From Crambe crambe (lineage: Eukaryota > Porifera > Demospongiae > Poecilosclerida > Crambeidae), in assembly GCA_963924555.1 (NCBI GenBank), contig OZ004595.1:5016599-5080598 (forward strand): a stretch of DNA of 64,000 nt, written 5' to 3'. Below the pieces are notes generated by a model that ran no database searches, had not been told where the DNA came from, and was given only the letters and a program-made list of their open reading frames with translations. Each line of letters opens with the position of its first letter. Position 1 is the first letter of the stretch. Position numbers and translations under genes: made by a program. Shown in pieces: positions 50,870-60,432 of this stretch.

Positions 50870-52068
50870 TTAATTGATAAGAGGAAAGCACTCATTTATA
50901 TGATCATCAGTTGAAGGAACTTGATCCTCTAAGGACGTCCCTTTCTTCTTTGTGAATTTAAGGACCTTCCTTTTCATTTCCTGGCATCCACATTTAGACA
51001 TGCCGATCTTTAAAAGTGAGGATATTCGATAAACCAATAAGCTGAATCCATACAAAGGAAGTACAACCACAATGGAAAAGAAAACGGTATCGAGTACTGT
51101 TTTATATTCAGTATTATATTTTACTAGAAAAAATGGAGCTTCAAAAAACTATGAAGAAGTAGCAGATGCAGTGATAGCTATGATAAATATCACAATGTCA
51201 ATAGTATTTCGTATTTGGTGTTTGTAAGGCCTACAGATAGCCACTAGAAGTAATGCTATCATAAATATGTAGACCATAAATGTAAAATATAGTGGATTCT
51301 TTGTCACTGAGTACACCATCAGGTTAATGAACCTGAGAAGAAGATAAAAACCAGCGAAATATCTGCAGTCCCTTGGTGTTTCCTTGTAGCATCCTTGGAA
51401 TGTGTCCATGAAGACATGAAGAGTCTGATACTGACATTTAGTGCAATTGAGGAACTTTTGAAAGCAGCGAGAAGGGTACACACTAAGAAGAACCAGTGGA
51501 AGGAAGTTGAAGATCAAGAACATTACTATTGCAAGAATGGCATAAGGAGTGTGTTCTTCAGTGAAAGGAGTCATGGAACCATTGATAAACAAATGAGAAT
51601 TGCTATCTTTATTACCACTCTCATTATAATGACTTGGACTCCATATCAGTATGTCAAATGAAACATTCATTACCTTCACATAGGACAGGATGAAAAATGT
51701 GGCAAAAGCATTCACCAGTGATTCTCTGATATTCCACTTTCTCCTGAATGTGGAGCAGCATCTGTACACTGGAAACCACAGTCTGGAAAAGACTATGTAA
51801 CGGTCGTGCAGTCGAACTAGACAATACGTGATTGATATCAACACTAGAGGATATAATGCAACTGCATAGTCCAGAGAAATGGTTTGAAGGATAGACATGT
51901 CAGGATGCAAGCAAAATGGTTCATATGCACCACGCCAGAAGTCAAGATTCCATACAGAATAAAATGACATCTCTATCTGTGACCAAACATGTCTATATTT
52001 ATCATGGTGTGTATTGATCCAGAATCGAAATATTCCTGGGGCAGCAATCATTTGGCTGATAGCAACAT
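50870..52068 (-). pseudogene. Array member A6: 5'-truncated A3-like pseudogene
   Basis: Reading leftward, homology to A3 begins abruptly at 52068 in TM2 (VAISQMIAAPG), so the signal peptide, Cys-rich ectodomain and TM1 (about 200 residues) are missing. The frame is open to a premature TAG at 51149-51151, where A3 has a CAA codon (Q of GSQFFEA). Beyond it the same frame continues to a normal family ending, NECFPLIN, at 50870. A3-specific loops (INTHHDKYRHVWSQIEM, SPSHYNESGNKDSN) confirm parentage. The truncation point abuts a copy of the inverted-repeat-associated sequence at 52069-52352. No product is expected. Confidence 0.85.
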
Positions 52069-52352
52069 GATTATTTACATCATTCTGAGGAATTTAATTC
52101 CATGAGGAACCCCATTGAGAGTGTCTTACTTGTTCAGAAAATGTAGAAATTCAATGTTTTCTATAAGGAAATGGTGTCTTATTCTGTTATTCTTATTGCC
52201 TGTGGTGAAGTGTCTTACTGGTGAATAGTCTGTGGGTAAGTTTCTTACTTGTCTTATACTAGACCTAGCCATACTACTAGAACAGGTGGCTTCATGAGAC
52301 TGGCACCTCATTAAGGACTAAAGATCAAAGCATACTATGCATACCATTAATT
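52069..52352. repeat. Copy 1 of a 284-bp dispersed segment, joining two pseudogene ends
   Basis: It runs ATTATTTACATCATTCTGAGG...CATACTATGCATACCATTAATTT and matches 59532-59822 with a few small changes. Its left end is exactly where A6 loses its 5' part, and its right end is where B1 loses its 3' part. Confidence 0.75.
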
Positions 52353-54220
52353 TCGACGTGAAAATAATAACCGCTAGTGTATAAAGATGCAGAAAAATTG
52401 CTGTTAGAGCAGCAAACACATGAAAAATGGAAATGTATCGATGGTGGCCATATCAATACTACTTAGAGAAATGTAGAATAGAGCAAGGAGTGTGAAGAAT
52501 GCGGCACTGATCTTTGAATAGTGAACATGTGGAGGTTTGAACGGCTGCACTATAATGATCAGTAAGACTAGGAGCAAGAGAGAGATGGCAGCAAGAGGAA
52601 AGTAAATACTTGTGTGCGCAAATGCATAAATGATGAAACCCAAAACACGTATCATGATGAAGACAGCTGTAAACCATCGGCAATCTCTAGTGCCTGGTTC
52701 TGTCCCGTCCTTATAGCAGCCATTGAAGGAGTCTATAAAGGTGTGCAAGATGTGTTATCGAATAGGAAGACAATTCAAGATCTTCTGGAAGAAAGCAAAA
52801 GGATATAGAGAGCAAGAACAGTGATGGGAAAAAGAATAAATACGATGAACATCAGAAGAGCCAGGATGGCATAAGGTCGATGTTTTTCACCGAAATACTT
52901 GACATCACCAGCATGCACAGTAGATGTTGTATTGTTAAAGCCGTCCTGGTTGAGTTCATATAATTGTGTTGGAATGAGGAGGTCAAAGGTCACACTAAAA
53001 AGCTTTGTGCTTGACAAAAAGTAGAAAGTGACATGTGAGTCTATCACTGATGACTTTACGTTCCAATTCTTCCTGAAGAAAACAAAGAAGACTCGAAATG
53101 GCCTCCACATAAAAACAATGACTCGATAGTTTCTATCGTACAGTTTCATTAAGAGATGAATGACAATCATTAGAAGGAGAGGATACACAGCAATGGCATA
53201 GTCCAATGCTAGGGTGGGGAGAGGACCTATTCCAAGACGGATGTCAGAGAAAAATGGTCTAAAAAAATCTAAGTTCCATATTCCATAAAAGGAGAATGCG
53301 ATCTTTATAAAAAGCAGATATTTAGGATGAGTGCTTGTCGTTAGGAGCAACACACGCAAGAAAGCTGGCATCATTAGAAGGAGAGGATACACAGCAATGG
53401 CATAGTCCAATGCTAGGGTGGGGAGAGGACCTATTCCAAGACGGATGTCAGAGTAAAATGGTCTAAAAAAATCTAAGTTCCATATTCCATAAAAGGAGAA
53501 TGCGATCTTTATAAAAAGCAGATATTTAGGATGAGTGCTTGTCGTTAGGAGCAACACACGCAAGAAAGCTGGCATTGACATGAATTGGCCACACAAGATC
53601 ACTGAATGCAAGTGGCTAGTGACAGCATTTAATCGAAAGAAGAAGATAAAGAAACAGAACAGAGTTAGTGGGAGATAAGCTGCCATGATGTACCTACCCC
53701 AGTTCCAGCCAATGTGTGAACAGTTAACACAAGACAAGTTGTAGGAGTAAGCCAAGGGGTAGTATTCAGGCAGACACTCCCCACAAAGTGCTCCAGCTCT
53801 GTTGAATAATGCACATATGTTACGAGAACTATCCAGAGATCGATAGATGCTATTTACTGCCGTTTCCTCTCTAAAATACCACCCACAATTATAAATGCAT
53901 GCACCAACTTGCAGCACATTCCTACTCTCGTTGTACGTAACACAATAGCAGTCCACGACTGAAGAAGTTTCCTCATCTACACCACACTTGATAATGTTGG
54001 CAGGAAAAAGACCAAACTTGCACTCTTCATCACAGAAGAGGCCCTGGGGACAGGTATCCTTTGAAATATTAGTGGAGCACAAATAGATTTCAACATCATC
54101 TGCTGTAGCCCGTTTGTTGTCCGATACTGTAAAGTTTTGACTGTTGTTAATGATAGAAACTTCAGCACTACGAATGCAAGTCACCAATACTAGCAATACA
54201 ATCATCAATGACTTAAACAT
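52353..54220 (-). pseudogene. Array member B1: subfamily B multi-pass protein, broken, with internal duplication
   Basis: Starts MFKSLMIVLLVLVTCIRS (signal peptide), then a Cys-rich ectodomain different from subfamily A (DTCPQGLFCDEECKFGLFP, VDCYCVTYNESRN, ALCGECLPEYYPLAYSYNL, SCVNCS) and a membrane bundle of the same plan (AAYLPLTLFCFFIFFFRLN). Residues MPAFLRV...YPLLLM occur twice in frame (DNA 53168-53575). The frame is then lost by a 2-bp TA insertion near 52801-52805 (GGATATAGAG versus GGATAGAG in B2). It resumes at 52748 in another frame (FIDSFNGCYKDGTEPGTRDC), is lost again by a 10-bp deletion near 52438-52443, and the last about 50 codons are deleted. B2 supplies the comparison for every change. 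Confidence 0.8.
53168..53575 (-). repeat. 204-bp in-frame tandem duplication inside B1
   Basis: Copies 53168-53371 and 53372-53575 are head to tail and almost identical; I see one difference (GAGAAAAATGG versus GAGTAAAATGG, giving FFSDI versus FYSDI). 204 bp equals 68 codons, so the frame is kept. B2 has a single copy. Confidence 0.95.
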
Positions 54221-54485
54221 CTTGCAAAAATTACTTCAAGACAAGAGTATCAAAATTAATATGATAATATGAATTCTTGGGACTCTATGTTTGATACACA
54301 AAGATTATTGTTGATAAAATCATAGCCAAACGTTGCTTAACTTAATATCTTGGTCTGAAGAGTTTACAGAGCAACATCCTTTTCTCTTATTCCAAAACAT
54401 TGCTTAACTGAATGTCTCAGTATGTATACAGCTGAAGAGTTTACAGAGCCAGATCCTTTTCTCATATACCTCATGGGACTTAATT

Positions 54486-54513
54486 CCCCCCCCCCCCCCC
54501 CCCCCCCCCCCCC
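54486..54513. repeat. 28-base C tract
   Basis: Uninterrupted C run 270 bases upstream of the B1 start. The corresponding B2 flank (about 62590) lacks it and reads only AATTTTTCCTTGCTCC. Confidence 0.9.
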
Positions 54514-54869
54514 TGCTCTTCTTGCTCCAAAACACAAACTTTTAAAGGCATGAATCTTAATAGCAAATAAAGAGTGGCTTGAAGTCCCTAGAGAAAATAT
54601 GCTAAACTACCATTACTGGTCACATGTAAAGCGTGAGCGAGGTTTGCACCCAGTGTATCCCTAGTTATCATAAGTGTTCAGCAAGTCATTTACTAAAGAA
54701 ATGGCTACAATGTCAGAATCAAGTGAAACTTGAGCCCAATGAAGATCATGATACACATTTTAATTAAGAAGCTGTTGAAGTTCATAATTGAAGAAAATGA
54801 TATGAAGAGATGTAAAGAAAATGTGAATACAGCAAAATTAAATTTCTTTAGGTTACATGACCACAGTTT

Positions 54870-55121
54870 GACCACTAGTTTCCTGTGTTGAGATTACGTA
54901 GCTCAGACCACTAGTTTCCTGTGTTGAGATTACATAGCTCAGACCACTAGTTTCCTGTGTTGAGATTACGTAGCTCAGACCACTAGTTTCCTGTGTTGAG
55001 ATTACGTAGCTCAGACCACTAGTTTCCTGTGTTGAGATTACGTAGCTCAGACCACTAGTTTCCTGTGTTGAGATTACGTAGCTCAGACCACTAGTTTCCT
55101 GTGTTGAGATTACATAGCTCA
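54870..55121. repeat. 36-bp minisatellite, 7 units
   Basis: The unit GACCACTAGTTTCCTGTGTTGAGATTACGTAGCTCA is 36 bp and repeats seven times with only G/A variation in TACGTAG versus TACATAG. No spacers separate the units. Confidence 0.95.
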
Positions 55122-55911
55122 GAGTGCAATCGTTTGCTATGCAGATATTGTTTTTGTATAATATTATTGTTTGCTTGTATGCATGTATTATTAGGTGCCA
55201 GTTTGACCATAGCTACAATGATGCTCTAGAAAGTGAGATGTTGTAGAGATGGAAGTGGTCATCACTTTATAAGCTCAAGATGGCAGAAGACGATCGAGAG
55301 TGGAGAGGTAGCTGGAAATCTGGCTACATTTCACATTATGCTCTAGAAAGTGAGCGCTCTGAAAGGTGCTACAAAGGTAAGTAAGGATGCAGGTCCTTGA
55401 AGCATATTGAAGATATCAGTGCCTCCAACCTGTGAACTTTGATTTCAGTATAAAGTGCTCCCATTTTCAGTATTTTACTGTATTTCAGTCATTTTCATAG
55501 TAATGCTAATATAAAATGTGTATAGTAAGTTTATCTAAATTTCAAAATTCTTGGTCAAATTTCAGTAAAAATACTGATGGATCAGTATGGTTGGAGTCTC
55601 TGAGATATGGCAGGAAGTATACCATGGTCGACCATAATAATTCAATCAAATTAAAATAAAGCTTTGCTTCGCTTGGAATTAAGAATGATATTGGACACAC
55701 AAATAGATCCATGATGGATAAGCGAATACATGAAATTGACTAGTATTTTGCATTCCAACAGATATAATAATAAGGATAGAACTAGACACTAGGTATGTCC
55801 ATATGACATCATATGACATACAAATTACATAATTGATAATGACATCATATTATATGTATGCATGACCACAAAGTACAGAGTACATGAACATTTTATCAGT
55901 TCCAACTAATC

Positions 55912-57654
55912 CTATCTATTTGATATCAGAGGAGAACATTCATTACGATCATCATATGGAGGAAATGAATCCTCTGAACACATCACTTTCTTCTTTAATG
56001 AAAACAGTTTCCTTTTAGCCTCTGGGCATCCACAATCAGGTATGCCGATCTTTAAAAGTGACACAACTCGATAAATCAATAAACATAGTCCATACAGAGG
56101 AAGTATGGCCATTACTGGAGTAAGAATTATCCATATCAATCTCTTGTATTCTTGGACAGATTTTGGTGCAAAGTATTGTATTTCAGTCGCCAGTGAAAAA
56201 TTAATATACATAACGATTGCTATGAATAATATAATGATGTCAATAGTATTACGTTTAAGTTGCTTGTAGGGCTTAAAAATGGCCACTAGAACCAATGCAA
56301 TCAGAAGCACAAATGCTGCTGATGAAAAGTATGTGGGATTCTTTGACACTGAGTACACTATCAGATTGATGCATCTGAGAAACAGATAAAAGCCAGCAAA
56401 ATATCTGCAGTCCCTTGGTGTTTCCTTGTAGCATCCTTGGAACGTGTCCATGAAGACATGAAGAGTCCGATACTGACATTTAGTGCAATTGAGGCACTTT
56501 TGAAAGCAGCGAGAAGGGTACACACAAAGAAGAACCAGAGGAAGGAAGTTGAAGATCAAGAACATGAAAATGGCCAATACAGCATAAGTAGTGTGTTCCT
56601 TACTGAAAGGAGTCATGGAGCCATTGATAAATAAAAACTTTACTCCTGCTTTATTACCAAACTCATCATAATAAGCATTATTAAGTGTCAGTATATCAAA
56701 TGAAACATTCATTATCTTCACATAGGACAGGATGAAAAATGTGGCAAATGCATTCACCAGTGATTCTCTAATATTCCATTTTCTCCTGAACGTGGAGCAG
56801 CATCTGTACACTGGCAACCACAGTCTGGAAAAGACTATGTAACGGTCATGCAGTCGAACTAGACAATATGTGATTGATATCAACATTAGAGGATACACAG
56901 CAACTGCATAGTCCAGAGAAATGGTCTGGAGGATAGACATGTCAGGATGCAAGCAAAATGGTTTATATACAACACCCAAGAAATCAAGATTCCATACAGA
57001 ATAAAATGACATCATTATCTGAAATCTATTATCATGTTGATGTATAGCATTGAAAACAAATCGAAGTACTCCTGGGGTGGCTATCATTTGGCTAACAGCA
57101 ATATACACGACCATAGGACCAGAATTAACTGATACTCTCAGTACAATCATTAGTATGTAAAATGCAGTCAGTGGTAGATATGCTACAGCAATATACTTCA
57201 ACCAGTTATACTTGTAGTCCTTACACTCCACACAAGCTAAGTCATATGAGTACACAGATGGAGCATGTTCTGCTATACATTCACCACACATTAGACCAGT
57301 CCTGTTGAAGGATCCACACACTTCTTCATTCAGTTTGGATGTATTTTTGGTGATTATTTGATGGTATTCATGAAAATGAAATTTATAAGAGCATCTGTAA
57401 AAACAGTAGCTCATAAACGTTCCATTTAACTTCTCACTATAAGTCATGCAGTAACAAGCCTTCACAGACAATTCAAGAGTTTTACTGTTGCATTGTACAA
57501 TCCCATCAAGGTCACTCCCACACTCACAGTTGTTAGACGTCTCATTCAGTATGGTCCATGGAGGACAGTCCACATCATTCAACTTGCTCTCATTTCCACA
57601 TTCGATGGTTACACTTTGTACCAGCAGAATTATGATAAGCAGTTTTCCATTCAT
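55912..57654 (-). CDS. Array member A7: Cys-rich multi-pass membrane protein, 580 aa
   Basis: Intronless. Short N-terminus MNGKLLIIILLVQSVTIECG is a compact signal peptide. The ectodomain keeps all family cysteines (CECGSDLDG, CYCMTYSEKLNGTF, CGECIAEHAPSVYSYDL). The TM2-TM3 loop (FNAIHQHDNRFQIMM) and the loop after TM5 (NNAYYDEFGNKAGVKFLF) differ from A2-A5; the latter matches A1 and A8. The final helices read IDIIILFIAIVMYINFSLAT and VMAILPLYGLCLLIYRV. The tail is shorter, KVMCSEDS... ending NECSPLISNR. It is paired with B1 as a unit that recurs as B2 plus A8. Probably functional. Confidence 0.87.
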   Translation of the reverse strand: MNGKLLIIILLVQSVTIECGNESKLNDVDCPPWTILNETSNNCECGSDLDGIVQCNSKTLELSVKACYCMTYSEKLNGTFMSYCFYRCSYKFHFHEYHQIITKNTSKLNEEVCGSFNRTGLMCGECIAEHAPSVYSYDLACVECKDYKYNWLKYIAVAYLPLTAFYILMIVLRVSVNSGPMVVYIAVSQMIATPGVLRFVFNAIHQHDNRFQIMMSFYSVWNLDFLGVVYKPFCLHPDMSILQTISLDYAVAVYPLMLISITYCLVRLHDRYIVFSRLWLPVYRCCSTFRRKWNIRESLVNAFATFFILSYVKIMNVSFDILTLNNAYYDEFGNKAGVKFLFINGSMTPFSKEHTTYAVLAIFMFLIFNFLPLVLLCVYPSRCFQKCLNCTKCQYRTLHVFMDTFQGCYKETPRDCRYFAGFYLFLRCINLIVYSVSKNPTYFSSAAFVLLIALVLVAIFKPYKQLKRNTIDIIILFIAIVMYINFSLATEIQYFAPKSVQEYKRLIWIILTPVMAILPLYGLCLLIYRVVSLLKIGIPDCGCPEAKRKLFSLKKKVMCSEDSFPPYDDRNECSPLISNR

Positions 57655-58815
57655 GATTATTAGACCAATGGAGTCATGTCATTGCTGGATATTAGAAGTA
57701 ATTATTTCCTGCACAGAACTCACTACAGCCACAGCTAGCCTAGAAATGAAGGATGAAAGTGCGAAAACAAAATGGCCTTATATAGTAAAAAAAAAGAGTG
57801 TGTACTTTATACCACAGGAATGTTCCCTGTTATGCAGTTCATACCTTAATGTTTACAGAGAGCATTCCCAATACACACTTTCATTTTTAGAGTGTATGTG
57901 TATGCAATTATTAATTACTTAATTACATGTTTCATATTTTGTGTAACTACTGAGATTTCTAAGATATCCAGTAGTTTACTCAGTGCAGTCGTTAGCTAAT
58001 GCTTGATTTGTGAGTGTTTATTGACTAAATTTGTGCGTTATAAGCAATTTTGCAGCTAAGTAAACTCACTATAGCTAAATAGCTACTGTTAGGGAAGACA
58101 ACCTAACAGCCATACAGCCATCTCCATGACCTTAGGACTGCAACTCTACGTATTAACACTTGGACACATGAAACATTCAATTCAATCAATAACTTAGACT
58201 TACTCACCTTGATTCAATCAACAGCTCACACATGCTACCATATATGATCATCATTCAATCACTATCAAACTATACTGTTGTATCATTCAGTCAGTCCTGT
58301 TGTGATTTTGCCAAGTCTACATGAAAAATCTTTCCTCTCTTCTTCCAGTTACCTGGGTGAATAGCTAGTCGTGTTAACGCAGAACTTTGGGCTCATTGTG
58401 AAGAACCCACAACACTACACTTTCTCTTAGCTAGAATTGAAAAATGTAAACAATCTGAAAACACTTGGCGTTCTTATAGTCATGTCTCTAAGTGCCTGCA
58501 TTCCATCTAGATACACAAATAATAACTATGAGGTTTCTTCACTGACCCGACTACTTTCTGATTTATCATTGCTTATTGTTTCCAATTTCCTAATTTCTGA
58601 TTTCCAAATGAGTAATTCCTGATTATAAAATTAAGAATTTTGTGGTGCTAAACTTTATACTAATATGTTTATATAAGTTAACTCATGGTATTATTATGCA
58701 ACAGGTGTACAGGTGCAGGATCTCATGTACCCATAAACCATCATCCAGGTTGTCATTTTCACTGAGAAGTAAAAATAAACCTGAACTACGTACATAGCAT
58801 TTGTGGGAAGTTGAA

Positions 58816-59430
58816 GTGCTTGTGTACCTTGAAGAGGACGGTAAAACATTTTGGCAGCAATGATAGCATGCAAGAAAAAGCTGTCATTAGCTACCAGATC
58901 TGAACTATCTTCATTCTCATTTTCTACATCTATTAATGTGAATGATATCAAATTTACCAGCAGAAATGTTCCACTTTAAACTTCATTTCTGAAGTAGTCC
59001 TTACAATAGCCTACAGCTAAAGAAATAGGAGTTCTAGAATCACAACTTCTTCTTTGATAATTACCTTTATGTATAATTGTCAAATTATTGTCATGCAGAA
59101 GAGTGAAGACTAGTAAGTCATAATACCTAACATGGGTCCGTGTATTTTTCCGCCATCCAGAAACCTATAAAATTGAAATTACGCATCAGGCGCGGTTTCG
59201 CCGTGCCTGATGCACAATTGCTTTAATTTTTGATTTATTGAAATTCAAATTGGCTGCAGTAAGTACACAAAGATGGGTTCCTAAAATTGCTGATTCCAGT
59301 TAAAGTGGTATTTTTAATACGTACATGCACATGCACATCATTAATTTTAGTACTCTAGCACTATATATGGTTTCATTGCTGCCAAAATGCTTTACTTCCT
59401 CTTCAAGGTACACAAGCATTTATGAATGCT
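58816..59430. repeat. Inverted repeat pair with arms of about 55 bp
   Basis: Left arm TGCTTGTGTACCTTGAAGAG...AACATTTTGGCAGCAATGA (about 58818-58864) pairs with right arm TCATTGCTGCCAAAATGCTT...CCTCTTCAAGGTACACAAGC (about 59373-59418). The 500-bp centre holds no frame. Could be a remnant of a foldback element. Confidence 0.6.
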
Positions 59431-59450
59431 AAAGTTAAACCTATAATTCC

Positions 59451-59585
59451 AGACTCTCAATGGGGCTCTTCGTGGAATTAAAGACCAGGGGTGATGTAAA
59501 ATTAATAATCACCGAGGCAAAGCCGAAGTGATTATTTGCATCATTCCAAGGAATTTGATTCCATGAGGAACCCCATTGAGAGTGT
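59451..59585. repeat. Large hairpin: about 60-bp inverted arms around a GC-rich loop
   Basis: Left arm begins GACTCTCAATGGGGCTCTTC (59452) and reaches TTAATAATCAC; right arm begins GTGATTATTTGCATCATTCC and ends GAACCCCATTGAGAGTGTC. The loop is about CGAGGCAAAGCCGAA. The right arm continues into the dispersed segment 59532-59822. Confidence 0.7.
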
Positions 59586-59822
59586 CTTACTTGTTTAAAA
59601 AATGTAGAAATTCAATGTTTTCTATAAGGAAATGGTGTCTTATTCTGTTCTTATTGCCTGTGTTGAGGTGTTTTACTGGTGAATAGTCTGTGGGTAGGTT
59701 TCTTACTTGTCTTACTAGGTAACAGACCTATAGCCATACTACAGTACTAGAACAGGTGGCTTCATGAGACTGAGCACCTGATTAAGGACTAAAGATCAAA
59801 GCATACTATGCATGCCATTAAT
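59532..59822. repeat. Copy 2 of the 284-290 bp dispersed segment
   Basis: Matches 52069-52352. Here it keeps the full left hairpin arm and is followed by 610 bp of spacer before the 3' end of B2, so this is likely the more intact arrangement. Confidence 0.75.
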
Positions 59823-60432
59823 TTTGGTAATCCAGGTAAGAATCTGGATTGTGATTTGGGTTGGAGTGGAACCAACCTTGGGTTCTAATAAGGTCTTGTG
59901 TAAACATGCTATAGAGATAGCAATATTGCTACAGTACACACTTGAAGAACCAGTGCACAGATGACTATAACAATTATTATTATGGGAAAACCGACTTCTT
60001 CTATAAGACAAAAGGTTTGCATAAGAAAATCCAATTACGCCACAAGGTAAACACTCTGAAGGTCATGTGTCTGAAAGGATTAGAGGCCATTAGGGCAGCC
60101 AGGGCACTTGCGCCTCATGGAAAAACTGCATGAGCTGTTTAGCTCAACAATGACTAAAGAGAGGCTATGTGGTTTAGCTCTACTGTACATTCACAGGGAC
60201 ATGGACCTCTCAAGAGTGGATGAAAAATCGGACCTTTTTTAGTCACTAAAGTGTCATATTTTCCCACATGCAAGCATACGGCCCCACAAAATCTTATCAG
60301 GAAATGATAATGAAATACGTACATGAAAAGATCATCTTATGTACTACTGCTAGGAAAGTTTTAAGGAAATTCGAAGTTATAATAATTATGATATCAATCT
60401 TCTCCAAGTGCTACAAGGTAATGATTATGACT

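Larger units (their letters stand above)
54221..55911. other. Intergenic region B1-A7
   Basis: No gene is supported. The first 430 bp match the 5' flank of B2 (62264-62700). It holds a 28-base C tract at 54486-54513, the 36-bp minisatellite at 54870-55121, and a dispersed-repeat fragment near 55190-55450 related to 36016-36330. Confidence 0.5.
57655..60432. other. Intergenic region A7-B2
   Basis: A 2.8-kb spacer with no supported gene. Small frames (58694-58951 minus, 59796-60011 minus) show no family motif. It is rich in inverted repeats: a broad pair at 58816/59430, a strong hairpin at 59451-59585, and a small GC-looped hairpin at 59183-59213 (GCATCAGGC...GCCTGATGC). Confidence 0.5.

Noticed and set aside
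52775..54220. Treating the first 481 codons of B1 as a complete functional gene
   Set aside because: Comparison with B2 shows the stop follows a 2-bp insertion and that conserved C-terminal helices continue in another frame.
54870..55121. 36-bp repeats resembling a CRISPR array
   Set aside because: The units are directly adjacent with no spacers, and the window is animal nuclear DNA.
58694..58951. 85-codon minus frame in the A7-B2 spacer
   Set aside because: It overlaps one arm of an inverted repeat and shows no similarity to anything I know.
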